A DNA stretch of 48,126 nucleotides from an uncultured Clostridia bacterium (GTDB lineage: Bacteria; Bacillota; Clostridia; Christensenellales; UBA1242): assembly GCA_944381235.1 (NCBI GenBank), contig CALWKI010000011.1:1-48126 (forward strand). The letters are read 5' to 3'. Under the pieces are notes generated by a model. The model saw only the letters and a list, made by a program, of their open reading frames with translations. It had not been told where the DNA came from and made no database searches. Made by a program: the position numbers and the translations under genes. Below, piece by piece: positions 1-9,191 of the stretch. Positions within the stretch are counted from its first letter, which is position 1. Each line of letters begins with the position of its first letter.

Positions 1-1887
1 AACAAAGTTGAACTTCTAGTATTTGCGTATAATGATTTTGCTGATTACTCGGCAGATATTAAAGCATATGATGCTGAGAATGTAACTTATGACGGAATTG
101 CAAGAGCAAGTTATTCAATAAGTGTAAGATATGTAAACGATAGTCGTGCACCAAAGTTTGAAACAACTAATAGTTCTGACGATACAATTTATTCACTTGG
201 TGAGATAAGAGTTAATAGGACTGAAGAGGGAAAGAACGGTGTTATTAACCAATACGAATGGGTTAATGTTGACGGGGTTACTTTCTATGACGATACAAAT
301 AGTGCTAGAATTTATGCAAGTGTAACAGACACTCAAGGCAATGAATATGCTTATGAAGACGTAAGCGGACTTATGAGAATTGAACAAGTATCAAATGCAG
401 GCGGTGAAGGTTATAATTATAGATATACTTTTGACGGCATTAGATTTAGAGCAAACAATGCTGATGCAGGAAATTACTATACTGTAACCTATACTTTGGT
501 TGACGACGGAAATAACGTAGTATCTTATTCATTTGTCCTTGTTCCAGCAACAGATAAGACTCCACCTGTAATTAGTGGAATTGATGGTAGCGAAAGAACT
601 TTGGAACTTGGTAGCACTCTTTATCTTAACGATTTTGAGGTAAAAGATAATAATACTGAAACAGCAAATATAAGTTTTGACATAACAGTTAAAAATAGTG
701 AGGGTAGATATTTTTCAAATATTTGTAGACATGATGGTTCACAAATTATCTTCTACCCAACTGAATCTGGCACTTATACAATTACGATTGTTGCAGTGGA
801 TAGTGAAGGTAACGAGTCTGACGAAAGGACTTTAACTGTAAATGTTGAAGATACTATTAATCCAATAATTAATATGCAAGGTGACACAAGTAGTACAATT
901 TCAATTCTTGAAAGTCAACTTGCTGATCATGAAGATGACAGTGGCAATATTACTTGGGACGAAGTTACGGTCACACTTCCAGGGTTTACTGTAGAAGACT
1001 CATGGCCAGACAAGTCGACAACTAATTTATATCCTCCAATGGATATTGGCTTTACGGCAACTGGCTCAATCACGGTGGATTTCCCAAGAGCAGTCGATGG
1101 TGTAGATTCTCTTACCTTTAATATGAATGGTGAACTTATTACCGAAGGCGCAACAAATTCAATTAACTTTACACGTAATGAAAATGGAACCTATACTTTT
1201 AACCCACAAAATAGAGGTAAATATACTGTAACTTATAATGCAGTTGACTTAAGAGGGAATGAGGCAGACGCAGTTGTTAAGACGGTTAGCGTTGGTGACA
1301 CTGAAAATCCAGTAATTAGTTTGTCTAGTGCACTTGATAGTTTGCTTGAAGACGGATTTGTGTTAGGGAAAAATAACACTCTTACAATCAATCCAAAAGC
1401 AAGAATTCGAGGGGATGAAAACTATAACGTAGATGACTTGTTTGTTTCTGATAACGTTGGTTTTGATACGCTTAATGATGCTGAAGACAGTGATGGTAGC
1501 ATTTCTGACCCAGATGCAGAAAATAACTATGAATATGTAAACGTTACAATTTCAATTAGTGGTGGTGACTTTGATAGGGAAGAAACTGACGAAGGTTATT
1601 ATGTTTATACCTTTAATGAGGCTGGCACTTATACTATAACACTTACAGTTGAAGATGGTGCTGGTAACGATGGTAGAATTTCAAGAACATTTGAGGTAAA
1701 AGCAGAACCTACTAGTACGGTTGACGTAACGACAATTCTAGGTACAGTTTTAATTGTAGTTTCAGCAGTAATCTTGGCAGGTGTTGTAATTTACTTTGTT
1801 AGAGGAACAAAAATGCTCCCTAAAAAAGCAAAGGCAGGCAAAGACAAGAAGACTAAGGAAGAACCAAAGGACAATTCAAAAGAATAA
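1..1887 (+). CDS. Surface protein with Ig-like repeats, C-terminal anchor (5' end missing)
   Basis: The frame is open from base 1 to the TAA at 1885-1887, so this is the C-terminal 628 residues of a larger protein. At least four beta-sandwich-type repeats of roughly 100-150 residues begin with a D-x-x-x-P-x-(I/F) signature (DSRAPKF, DKTPPVIS, DTINPIIN, DTENPVIS), and several end in a G-T-Y-T-I-T-type strand. This resembles bacterial Ig-like or HYR-type domains. A hydrophobic segment (TTILGTVLIVVSAVILAG and onward) is followed by a Lys-rich cytoplasmic tail, so the protein is probably membrane-anchored with the repeats outside. No LPXTG motif is present. An internal ATG at 373 is not the start, because the repeat pattern continues upstream of it. 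Adhesion or a structural role is inference. Confidence 0.8.
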   Translation, partial: NKVELLVFAYNDFADYSADIKAYDAENVTYDGIARASYSISVRYVNDSRAPKFETTNSSDDTIYSLGEIRVNRTEEGKNGVINQYEWVNVDGVTFYDDTNSARIYASVTDTQGNEYAYEDVSGLMRIEQVSNAGGEGYNYRYTFDGIRFRANNADAGNYYTVTYTLVDDGNNVVSYSFVLVPATDKTPPVISGIDGSERTLELGSTLYLNDFEVKDNNTETANISFDITVKNSEGRYFSNICRHDGSQIIFYPTESGTYTITIVAVDSEGNESDERTLTVNVEDTINPIINMQGDTSSTISILESQLADHEDDSGNITWDEVTVTLPGFTVEDSWPDKSTTNLYPPMDIGFTATGSITVDFPRAVDGVDSLTFNMNGELITEGATNSINFTRNENGTYTFNPQNRGKYTVTYNAVDLRGNEADAVVKTVSVGDTENPVISLSSALDSLLEDGFVLGKNNTLTINPKARIRGDENYNVDDLFVSDNVGFDTLNDAEDSDGSISDPDAENNYEYVNVTISISGGDFDREETDEGYYVYTFNEAGTYTITLTVEDGAGNDGRISRTFEVKAEPTSTVDVTTILGTVLIVVSAVILAGVVIYFVRGTKMLPKKAKAGKDKKTKEEPKDNSKE

Positions 1888-1910
1888 GACAAAAAATAAA
1901 TATAAAAAGA

Positions 1911-1947
1911 AAAACACTTAGTTGATTTCAATTAAGTGTTTTCTTTT
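1911..1947 (+). terminator. Rho-independent terminator of the Ig-like surface gene
   Basis: A perfect 10-bp stem, AAAACACTTA (1911-1920) with TAAGTGTTTT (1933-1942), can continue inward for about four more pairs to an ATTT loop. It is followed by a T-rich run and lies 23 bases after the stop codon. Confidence 0.85.
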
Positions 1948-2464
1948 GGCAAAAACTTATTATTAATTTTGACTTAACCTATGAGTTCAAGTTAAATACT
2001 AGGTAAAATGATCATAAAAAATGAGTCAATAGAACTTAATATTTTAAAAGTATTATAGAACCTATTAATAGAAAAAGTTTACTAAAAGACTTTTAAATGT
2101 AAACACTAAAAAAGTTTTATAAACTATCGGAAGTAAAATTTTTATTATCATAAAAATTTTTAAAAACTTACGTTTTTCCTCGCTTTTGCTCGACTTCCTT
2201 GTTTGTTTCCGGCGTCAGTTTTGAGAAAACAAGTAAATTTTTTTTCTTCAAAACTTCCTTGAATATAAACTATGTTATCCATTATCTGAAGTTTTTAGCA
2301 ATTATTAAACCCACTATTTTACAAATTTAAACAAACTATTTATATATTTTATTTGGTTAAAAAAGGAGTTTAGTTTTATGTGGGTTTTATTTAAAGTTAG
2401 TTGCAAAATGGTTTATGAAGTTTTTAAAGTAAGTTTCCTTAATAAAAAATTGTAAATAAATATA
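1948..2464. other. Long intergenic stretch with inverted repeats and one short minus-strand ORF
   Basis: No convincing gene was found in about 500 bases. An 11-bp perfect AT-only hairpin lies at 2135-2160 (AAAATTTTTAT, loop TATC, ATAAAAATTTT). CTTGTTT (from 2198) and AAACAAG (from 2227) are inverted, with a T8-rich run after them. A patch at about 2171-2230 is visibly richer in G and C than its surroundings. The word ACTTCCTTG occurs twice (about 2193 and 2253). On the minus strand, 2282 down to 2160 is an open 40-codon frame. This could be a small RNA, a dispersed repeat or a small gene; the sequence alone does not decide. Confidence 0.4.
2160..2282 (-). CDS. Possible 40-residue small ORF
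   Basis: It reads from ATG at 2282 to TAA at 2160. The product has an acidic and aromatic first half and a basic C-terminal half (KQGSRAKARKNVSF). No ribosome-binding site is visible upstream of the ATG, and the frame sits on the GC-richer patch of the intergenic region. I do not recognise the family. The open frame could be a chance property of a repeated or structured non-coding element. Confidence 0.15.
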   Translation of the reverse strand: MDNIVYIQGSFEEKKFTCFLKTDAGNKQGSRAKARKNVSF

Positions 2465-2493
2465 TTGTAGTTTATGTACAAAAGTGTTATAAT
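2465..2493 (+). promoter_or_regulatory. Sigma-A-type promoter of uvrB
   Basis: TTGTAG at 2465-2470, a 17-base spacer and a perfect TATAAT at 2488-2493 lie just upstream of the AGGAG ribosome-binding site at 2512-2516. No clear LexA-type operator was seen around it. Confidence 0.75.
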
Positions 2494-2521
2494 TCTTTGA
2501 AATTTTAAATTAGGAGTAAAA

Positions 2522-4486
2522 ATGGGGTTTGACTTACATTCTAACTATTCGCTTTGTGGTGACCAACCGGAAGCAGTTGATAGTATTGTAAAAGGTATAA
2601 AAGAGGGGCTTAAAGAACAAGTTTTGCAAGGGGTAACAGGAAGTGGTAAAACTTTTACTATGGCAAACATTATAAAGAGGGTCAATAAACCAACTCTAGT
2701 CCTTGCCCATAACAAAACCCTTGCTGGACAACTATGTAATGAATTCCGCGAGTTTTTCCCAAATAATAGAGTAGAATATTTTGTATCTTATTATGATTAC
2801 TATCAGCCCGAAGCATACATTGTTAAAAGTGACACTTACATTGAAAAAGATGCCTCTGTTAATGATGAGATAGACAAACTTAGACATTCGGCAACATGTT
2901 CTCTTCTTGAAACGGATAATGTTATTGTTGTTGCCTCTGTTTCGTGCATATATGCACTTGGTGCACCGCAGGCGTATTATGATATGTCAATTTCTATAAG
3001 AGTTGGCGAAGATTATGACAGAAATGAAATAATTAGGCGTCTTATTGAGATACAATATGAAAGAAATGACATTGATTTTAAGCGTTCAACTTTTAGAGTA
3101 AAGGGTGACACAATCGACATTATCCCGTCAAATTATAACGAAAAAGCGGTTAGAATTGAGTTTTTTGATAATACAGTTGATAGAATTTACGAGTTTGACA
3201 TTGTTACAAATAAACCAATTTGTGATTTAAAACACATTGCCATTTTCCCAGCGACTCACTATGCGGTAAGGAGCGAAAGTTTACTTAAAGCACTAGATAA
3301 CATTCGAGATGATAGAGATGTTGAGGTTCAAGATTTTTTGGATAAGGGGAAATATATTGAAGCCCAGAGGCTTAAAGAACGAGTCAGTTATGATATGGAA
3401 ATGATGCGGGAGGTCGGATATTGTAGCGGGATAGAAAACTATTCTAGATATTTTGACGGAAGAAAACCGGGTGAGGCACCTTTTACGCTACTTGATTATT
3501 TTAAAAAGGACTTTTTGCTGTTTATTGATGAAAGCCACATTACTCTTCCACAAGTACGAGGAATGTATAATGGTGACAGGCAAAGAAAAAAGGCGTTAAT
3601 TGACTATGGGTTTAGGTTAAAATCAGCATATGATAATAGACCCCTTAATTTTGAGGAGTTTAATAAGCGCATTAATCAAGTAGTTTATGTTTCTGCCACA
3701 CCTTCTAAATATGAAATGGAAAGGGCGGAAAATGTCGCTGTTCAGTTAATTCGTCCGACTGGGCTTCTTGACCCAGTGGTTGAGGTGCGCCCTTCAAAGT
3801 ATCAAATTGATGATTTAATTGAGGAGATTAATAAAGCTATTGAGAAGAAGGGTAGAGTTTTAATAACTACTCTTACAAAAAAAATGGCAGAGAGTTTAAC
3901 TGCATATTTAACGGACTACAAGATAAAAGTAAGATATATGCATTCTGACATCGACACTCTTGAACGTCTTGAAATAATAAATGGACTTAGACGGGGGAGT
4001 TTTGACGTTTTAGTTGGGATAAATTTGCTTCGAGAGGGACTTGATATCCCTGAAGTTATGTTAGTTGCAATTTTAGACGCGGATAAAGAAGGTTTCTTAA
4101 GAAGTGAAACGAGTCTTATTCAGACAATCGGAAGAGCGGCGAGAAATAGTGAATCAAAAGTTATAATGTACGCGGATACCATAACTGAATCAATGAGAAA
4201 TGCTATATATATTACGAATAAAAGACGTGAAATTCAGCAAAAATATAATGAAGAGCATGGTATTGTTCCAAAAACTATAATTAAAAGTTTGCCTCAAACG
4301 CTTGAAATTTCATCTAAACTAAGTGAAAAGAAAAAGAAGAATGAAAAATTAACGAGAAAAGACATTATGGATGAAATTGAAAGGCTTAAAAATCTCATGG
4401 AGGCGTCAGTTCGTACGCTTGATTTTGAAAGTGCAATTAAACTAAGAGATAGAATTAGTGAACTAAGAGTTGAACTTAATAATTAA
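2522..4486 (+). CDS. uvrB: Excinuclease ABC subunit B
   Basis: UvrB is the DNA-loading helicase-like subunit of UvrABC nucleotide excision repair. It receives DNA from UvrA and recruits UvrC. The 654-residue length is normal. Walker A lies at residues 37-45 (GVTGSGKTF). The aromatic beta-hairpin region that clamps DNA is present around residues 90-105 ([11 protein letters not shown]). The DESH box of motif II is intact (FIDESH, about residue 338), as are the C-terminal helicase motifs (TIGRAARN). A UVR domain at about 618-652 ends the protein. The ATG has AGGAG with good spacing. uvrA follows 15 bases after the stop, forming an operon. uvrC is not in this window. Confidence 0.98.
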   Translation: MGFDLHSNYSLCGDQPEAVDSIVKGIKEGLKEQVLQGVTGSGKTFTMANIIKRVNKPTLVLAHNKTLAGQLCNEFREFFPNNRVEYFVSYYDYYQPEAYIVKSDTYIEKDASVNDEIDKLRHSATCSLLETDNVIVVASVSCIYALGAPQAYYDMSISIRVGEDYDRNEIIRRLIEIQYERNDIDFKRSTFRVKGDTIDIIPSNYNEKAVRIEFFDNTVDRIYEFDIVTNKPICDLKHIAIFPATHYAVRSESLLKALDNIRDDRDVEVQDFLDKGKYIEAQRLKERVSYDMEMMREVGYCSGIENYSRYFDGRKPGEAPFTLLDYFKKDFLLFIDESHITLPQVRGMYNGDRQRKKALIDYGFRLKSAYDNRPLNFEEFNKRINQVVYVSATPSKYEMERAENVAVQLIRPTGLLDPVVEVRPSKYQIDDLIEEINKAIEKKGRVLITTLTKKMAESLTAYLTDYKIKVRYMHSDIDTLERLEIINGLRRGSFDVLVGINLLREGLDIPEVMLVAILDADKEGFLRSETSLIQTIGRAARNSESKVIMYADTITESMRNAIYITNKRREIQQKYNEEHGIVPKTIIKSLPQTLEISSKLSEKKKKNEKLTRKDIMDEIERLKNLMEASVRTLDFESAIKLRDRISELRVELNN

Positions 4487-4501
4487 AGAATAGGTGAAAA
4501 A

Positions 4502-7324
4502 ATGGAAGAAAACATAGTAATAAAAGGTGCAAAGGAAAATAATCTAAAGGATATTAATCTTACTCTTCCTAGGAACAAAATGATTGTTTTTAGTGGGGTT
4601 AGTGGTAGTGGTAAGTCGACCCTTGCATTTGACACAATTTTTGCAGAGGGGCAAAGGAGATTTGTTGAGTCTCTTTCTTCTTACGCGCGTCAATTTTTAG
4701 GACAAATGGGCAAGCCAAATGTTGAAAGTATAGACGGGCTTTCTCCTGCAATTTCAATAGACCAAAAGACGACCTCGCATAATCCTAGGTCAACAGTTGG
4801 AACTGTTACTGAAATTTACGATTATCTTAGGCTTCTTTTTGCAAGATTAGGAACTCCTTACTGTCCAAATTGCAATAAACCAATTTCCACTATGACAATA
4901 GATAACATAGTTGATACGATTTTAGGTTTTGAGGAAAATAGCAAACTAATACTTATTGCACCACTTGTTAGGCAAGAAAAAGGCAGTTTTCAAAAACTTT
5001 TTGAAGATTTAGCAAAAGATGGTTTTGTAAGAGTTGAAGTTGACGGAGAGATAAGAGAACTAAACGAAGAAATTAAACTTGATAAAACTTTCAAACATGA
5101 TATAAGTGTCGTTGTTGACAGGCTTAAAATTAGGGAAGAAAATAGAAGTAGGCTAACTCAAAGCATTGAAACAGTACTAAAAATGTCAAAGGGGCTTGTT
5201 AAAGCAAATATTAATGGTCAGGATTGTATTTATAACAATTCATACGCGTGTAGCGAGTGTGGATTTTCGTTCGAAGAAATTTCGCCTAGACTTTTTAGTT
5301 TTAATAGCCCTTTTGGTGCGTGTGAAGAATGTGCGGGACTTGGCTTTGTGTCCGACATTGACGAAAGTTTGGTTATAAGGCATCCAGAAAAAACTTTACG
5401 TCAAGGTGGAATGAGAATAGCAAACTGGGCAATGGAAATCTCCGGTATTAGTGAGATGTATCTTAATGCATTGTCAAAAAAGTATGATTTTAGTTTGGAT
5501 GTCCCAATTCGTGACTTGCCAAAAAGAGTGATGGACATACTCCTGTATGGTAATCATGGTGAGGAACTTGATTTAGAGTATGCAAGTTCCTCTAAGTTTT
5601 CAGGTACTTATAATGGGAGTTGGGAGGGTGTAATTCCGAATTTACAGCGCCGTTTTAAAGAGTCAAAAAGTGAGTACGCAAAGCAAGAGATTTCAAAACT
5701 TATGCGTGAAAAAGAGTGCCGCCATTGCCATGGAAAAAGGCTTAACGCTAAGGCTTTGGCAGTTAAAATAGGTAAAAAGAATATTTGGGAACTCACAAAT
5801 ATGAGTGCTTATGACTTAAAAAGTTTTCTGGAAGACATTAAATTTAAAGAAAGTGATAAAATGATTGCAGAACCTATTTTAAAGGAAATAATAGCTAGGC
5901 TTAATTTTTTATGTGATGTTGGGCTTGAATATTTGACTTTAAGTAGACTTTCTAGAACGCTTAGTGGAGGAGAGGCACAAAGAATAAGGCTTGCAACTCA
6001 AATTGGTAGTGGGCTTGTTGGTGTTTTGTATATTTTAGATGAACCAAGTATTGGACTTCACCAATACGACAATGAAAAGTTACTAAATTCTCTAAAAAAA
6101 TTAAGAGATTTAGGAAATACTTTAATTATTGTTGAGCATGATGAGGATACTATAAGGTCGGCAGATTATATTGTTGATATTGGACCACGCGCGGGAGTAA
6201 ATGGTGGGGAAGTTGTAGCGCAAGGAAGTGTTGACGATATTATAAAAAGTGAAAGGTCAATTACTGGTAAGTTTTTGTCAGGTGAAATGAAAATTGATGT
6301 GCCTGAAACTAGACTAAAACCAAAAGATTTTATTACACTTAGTGGGGTTAAGCAAAACAATTTAAAAAATATCAAGGTTGACATTCCTCTCAACGTGTTT
6401 ACAGTCGTAACTGGACTTTCAGGGAGTGGAAAATCAAGTTTAGTAAACGAGGTGTTATATCCTGCTATGTCAAACAGAGTTATGAAGACTTTTCTTCCGG
6501 AGGGTAAATATAAAAGTATAAAAGGTGAAGAAAACATTGATAAAGTAATTAATATTGATCAATCGCCAATAGGCAGAACACCTAGAAGTAACCCTGCAAC
6601 TTATATTGGGTTGTTTACTCATATTAGAGATCTGTTTGCTAGTACTAAAGATGCAAAGGAAAGAGGTTATACTAGTGGTAGATTTAGTTTTAACGTAAAA
6701 GGAGGAAGGTGTGAGACTTGTGAAGGAGACGGCGAAAAGAAAATAGAAATGTATTTCTTGCCTGACGTTTATGTTCCTTGTCCAGATTGCAAAGGGAAGA
6801 GATATAATAAAGAAACTTTACAAGTTAAATATAAGGGTAAAAGTATTAGTGACGTATTAAATATGACGGTTGAAGAAGCACTTGAATTTTTTGATAGTAT
6901 TCCTGTTATAAAAAATAAAGTACAATGTTTGTATGATGTTGGGCTTAGTTACATTAAACTAGGGCAAAGTGCGACTACTCTTAGCGGAGGAGAGGCGCAA
7001 AGGGTGAAACTTGCGAGTGAATTATGTAAAAGAGATACTGGTAGAACGCTTTATATTCTTGATGAACCAACAACAGGGCTTCATTCATATGACATAAATA
7101 ATTTAGTAAAAATTCTAAAGAAACTTGTAAGCAAAAACAATACCGTTGTTGTGATTGAACATAACTTAGATGTTATTAAGGTTGCAGATTACATCATTGA
7201 CCTTGGGCCAAATGGCGGAGATAGGGGAGGAGAAGTTGTCGCAAAAGGGACTCCAGAAGAGGTCGCCCGCGTAAAAGAAAGTAAAACGGGTATGTTCCTT
7301 AAGAAAATGTTAAACATTAAGTAG
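4502..7324 (+). CDS. uvrA: Excinuclease ABC subunit A
   Basis: UvrA is the damage-recognising ABC ATPase dimer of nucleotide excision repair. The 940 residues match the family. Two ABC modules are visible. The first has Walker A GVSGSGKST near residue 31 and signature LSGGEAQRIRLA near 490. The second has Walker A GLSGSGKSS near 640 and signature LSGGEAQRVKLA. Both ATPase halves have ILDEP Walker B boxes. Zinc-binding Cys pairs are intact: CPNCNK, CSECG with CEECAG in the first half, and CETCEGDG with CPDCKGKRY in the second. It is co-transcribed with uvrB, and a terminator follows. Confidence 0.98.
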   Translation: MEENIVIKGAKENNLKDINLTLPRNKMIVFSGVSGSGKSTLAFDTIFAEGQRRFVESLSSYARQFLGQMGKPNVESIDGLSPAISIDQKTTSHNPRSTVGTVTEIYDYLRLLFARLGTPYCPNCNKPISTMTIDNIVDTILGFEENSKLILIAPLVRQEKGSFQKLFEDLAKDGFVRVEVDGEIRELNEEIKLDKTFKHDISVVVDRLKIREENRSRLTQSIETVLKMSKGLVKANINGQDCIYNNSYACSECGFSFEEISPRLFSFNSPFGACEECAGLGFVSDIDESLVIRHPEKTLRQGGMRIANWAMEISGISEMYLNALSKKYDFSLDVPIRDLPKRVMDILLYGNHGEELDLEYASSSKFSGTYNGSWEGVIPNLQRRFKESKSEYAKQEISKLMREKECRHCHGKRLNAKALAVKIGKKNIWELTNMSAYDLKSFLEDIKFKESDKMIAEPILKEIIARLNFLCDVGLEYLTLSRLSRTLSGGEAQRIRLATQIGSGLVGVLYILDEPSIGLHQYDNEKLLNSLKKLRDLGNTLIIVEHDEDTIRSADYIVDIGPRAGVNGGEVVAQGSVDDIIKSERSITGKFLSGEMKIDVPETRLKPKDFITLSGVKQNNLKNIKVDIPLNVFTVVTGLSGSGKSSLVNEVLYPAMSNRVMKTFLPEGKYKSIKGEENIDKVINIDQSPIGRTPRSNPATYIGLFTHIRDLFASTKDAKERGYTSGRFSFNVKGGRCETCEGDGEKKIEMYFLPDVYVPCPDCKGKRYNKETLQVKYKGKSISDVLNMTVEEALEFFDSIPVIKNKVQCLYDVGLSYIKLGQSATTLSGGEAQRVKLASELCKRDTGRTLYILDEPTTGLHSYDINNLVKILKKLVSKNNTVVVIEHNLDVIKVADYIIDLGPNGGDRGGEVVAKGTPEEVARVKESKTGMFLKKMLNIK

Positions 7325-7365
7325 AAGACCTTAATTTTATAACTCTTTTTAAAAAATGGTTAAAG

Positions 7366-7402
7366 TAAGACAGAGACGAATATTTTTCTTTGTCTTATTT
7401 TT
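7366..7402 (+). terminator. Rho-independent terminator after uvrA
   Basis: The stem TAAGACAGAG (7366-7375) pairs with CTTTGTCTTA (7388-7397, one G-U pair) and is followed by TTTTT. Confidence 0.85.
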
Positions 7403-7487
7403 ACAGCACAAGAACCTAAATTATTTATTAACTTAGTAAGTTAAAAACTAATCTATAACTAAAACATTAAATTTAATTACTAAATTA

Positions 7488-7516
7488 TTGCTATTTTATT
7501 TGAAATTTTGTATAAT
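7488..7516 (+). promoter_or_regulatory. Promoter placing the start site at the J-protein ATG
   Basis: TTGCTA at 7488-7493, a 17-base spacer and a perfect TATAAT at 7511-7516 are present. Only eight bases separate the -10 box from the ATG at 7525. The expected transcription start falls at or within two bases of the start codon, leaving no room for a ribosome-binding site. Confidence 0.7.
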
Positions 7517-7524
7517 TAAAAAAG

Positions 7525-7983
7525 ATGAAGACTTATTATGATATTTTAAGAGTGCGTCCTAGTGCATCTCAAAATCAAATAAAAGACGCCTATATTGAAC
7601 TTATATCAAAATATCACCCAGATATCTATTCAGGTGATAAGAAGTATGCTGAGGATTATACAGCGATGCTTACAGAAGCATATAGCGTTTTAAAGGATCC
7701 TATAAAAAGACAAGATTATGATATTTCTCAAGGAATAACTAGCAAATTTTCATACACCACGAATAATACAAATAATACAACTAACAAAACCAATTATAGT
7801 AATGTCTATAAAGGTGTCAATGTTGAACAAGAAGAGTCGCGTAAACATTTTAAAAGTGCAAAAATAAATAGGTCAAGACAAAACATATTTAAAAGAATTT
7901 TTAAATCAAAACTATTTTATGCCTTACTCTTTGTGTTTGGAATAGAAATGCTTATTATATTATTTGTTTATTTAAGAGGCTAG
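7525..7983 (+). CDS. Membrane-anchored J-domain (DnaJ-like) protein
   Basis: Residues 1-65 form a J domain with the HPD tripeptide at 31-33 and the usual helix-IV region (YSVLKDPIKRQDYD). J domains stimulate the ATPase of DnaK. A Thr/Asn-rich linker follows (about 73-90), then a basic stretch and a single C-terminal membrane helix (about residues 128-150). It has no Gly/Phe, zinc-finger or substrate-binding domain, so it is not the general chaperone DnaJ. It may recruit DnaK to the membrane (inference). There is no ribosome-binding site and the promoter abuts the ATG. It is a single gene ended by its own terminator. Confidence 0.85.
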   Translation: MKTYYDILRVRPSASQNQIKDAYIELISKYHPDIYSGDKKYAEDYTAMLTEAYSVLKDPIKRQDYDISQGITSKFSYTTNNTNNTTNKTNYSNVYKGVNVEQEESRKHFKSAKINRSRQNIFKRIFKSKLFYALLFVFGIEMLIILFVYLRG

Positions 7984-8004
7984 CCAAATATGGCTAGTTT
8001 TTTT
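7980..8004 (+). terminator. Rho-independent terminator overlapping the J-protein stop codon
   Basis: CTAGCCA (7980-7986) and TGGCTAG (7991-7997) form a perfect stem with an AATA loop, followed by seven T. The left arm contains the TAG stop codon. Confidence 0.9.
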
Positions 8005-8056
8005 ATATATGAGAGTTTAATTTAAAAATTTAATATATTATATTTTTTTTAACCAT

Positions 8057-8449
8057 TTAAAATAGATTATTTATATTAAATCCCATAAAGTAGTAAGTAA
8101 ATTCACCAAATGCCTCAATTATGGCAAGGTTTTCAATAGTCAAAGACTCATCGTTATTCTTAAGAGATGCTCCAAGTTTTACTATGCTTTCATCCATAAT
8201 ACGTATTTTTTCGTAATTTGTTAGATAGCATAATTTTCTTTTTGAATCTTTCCAAAAATCCTTTAAATCGTTGTATCTTTCTTCTACGTCTAGTGTTGAT
8301 AAGTCGTTAGAATTTTCCGTTATGCTACTTGATAATAATTGTGTGTAATTTTTTAGATCACGGTTAATGTTAGCTAAAACCAATTCCTCAATAATGCAAA
8401 CAGCGACGATAAGTAGTATAATAACCAAAATAATTATATTTCTCTTCAT
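8057..8449 (-). CDS. DUF4363 family protein
   Basis: This 130-residue protein has one N-terminal membrane helix (about residues 4-24) and an extracytoplasmic helical domain containing WKDSKRKLCYL. That pattern fits DUF4363, a small Clostridia family of unknown function often encoded beside DUF421 proteins. Its ATG overlaps the TGA of the DUF421 gene by four bases, so the two are translationally coupled and probably form a functional pair. The function is unknown. Confidence 0.7.
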   Translation of the reverse strand: MKRNIIILVIILLIVAVCIIEELVLANINRDLKNYTQLLSSSITENSNDLSTLDVEERYNDLKDFWKDSKRKLCYLTNYEKIRIMDESIVKLGASLKNNDESLTIENLAIIEAFGEFTYYFMGFNINNLF

Positions 8450-9153
8450 AGGTTCACCTTTTCTTGTAATACTTTTGCTTCTTTATTTTTTTCTTGATAG
8501 TAAATTTCACCATTTTCATTTACTGTTAAAATTAAAACATCATTGATACTTTTTGTGTTTTCTTTTGCAATGATTTTGTCAATAAATTCACTTGTTAAAT
8601 TTAGGTTTATTAAGTTGTCTTTAACAAGTTTTCCATCATTAACAAGTATGACGTTTAGGCTAATTTCGTCTTTTTTTATTTTCATATCTTGACAACTTAT
8701 TGGGCTTATAGAACTTTTTAGTAATACGCTTATGTTTCCGTTTGTCTCAACTATTGCGTAGGCAACATCTTGAAGGTTAAAACATTGTGACGCTCTTAAG
8801 CCTTCAGTTAGGTCATTTAAAGTCATATTTAATTTTTTTAACGCTTTATAATTTATTCCTTGTTTGTCTATAACTATAATCGGTTTTCCATTTAATATCT
8901 TTCTAAAAATTATGCTTTTTCTATTTATTAAAGAAAGTATATGGTGTAAAACAACAAGTGTGAGTAGAGGAATAATACCAAAAACAATAGGGATTGAGAC
9001 ATCAGACATAGGAATACACGCAAGGTCTGCAATAATAAAGGTGACTACAAGTTCAAAAGGTTGCATATCGCCAATTTGTCTTTTGCCCATTAATCTCACG
9101 GCAACAAGTACAATACAATATATAATTATAGAACGCAAAACTAATGTTATCAT
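8446..9153 (-). CDS. DUF421 (YetF family) membrane protein
   Basis: The 235-residue protein begins with about three membrane helices. The family block RLMGKRQIGDMQPFELV lies at about residues 20-36, followed by ADLACIPMSD. A soluble region carries the typical GKPIIVIDKQG and LRASQCFNLQDVAYAIVETNG segments of the YetF/YkjA/YrbG group. Members are widespread in spore formers, with no settled biochemical role. No ribosome-binding site is obvious before the ATG. It is followed with a four-base overlap by DUF4363 and lies just downstream of the SpoVB-like flippase on the same strand. Confidence 0.88.
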   Translation of the reverse strand: MITLVLRSIIIYCIVLVAVRLMGKRQIGDMQPFELVVTFIIADLACIPMSDVSIPIVFGIIPLLTLVVLHHILSLINRKSIIFRKILNGKPIIVIDKQGINYKALKKLNMTLNDLTEGLRASQCFNLQDVAYAIVETNGNISVLLKSSISPISCQDMKIKKDEISLNVILVNDGKLVKDNLINLNLTSEFIDKIIAKENTKSINDVLILTVNENGEIYYQEKNKEAKVLQEKVNL

Positions 9154-9191
9154 ACAAATAGTTTTTGATTAAAATTTAGTATTATGCATAG

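Noticed and set aside
2465..2521. LexA operator before uvrB
   Set aside because: No GAAC-N4-GTTC type site could be seen in the promoter region.
6166..6537. 123-codon minus-strand frame inside uvrA
   Set aside because: It is antisense to a conserved ABC module and has no recognisable protein; a shadow frame.
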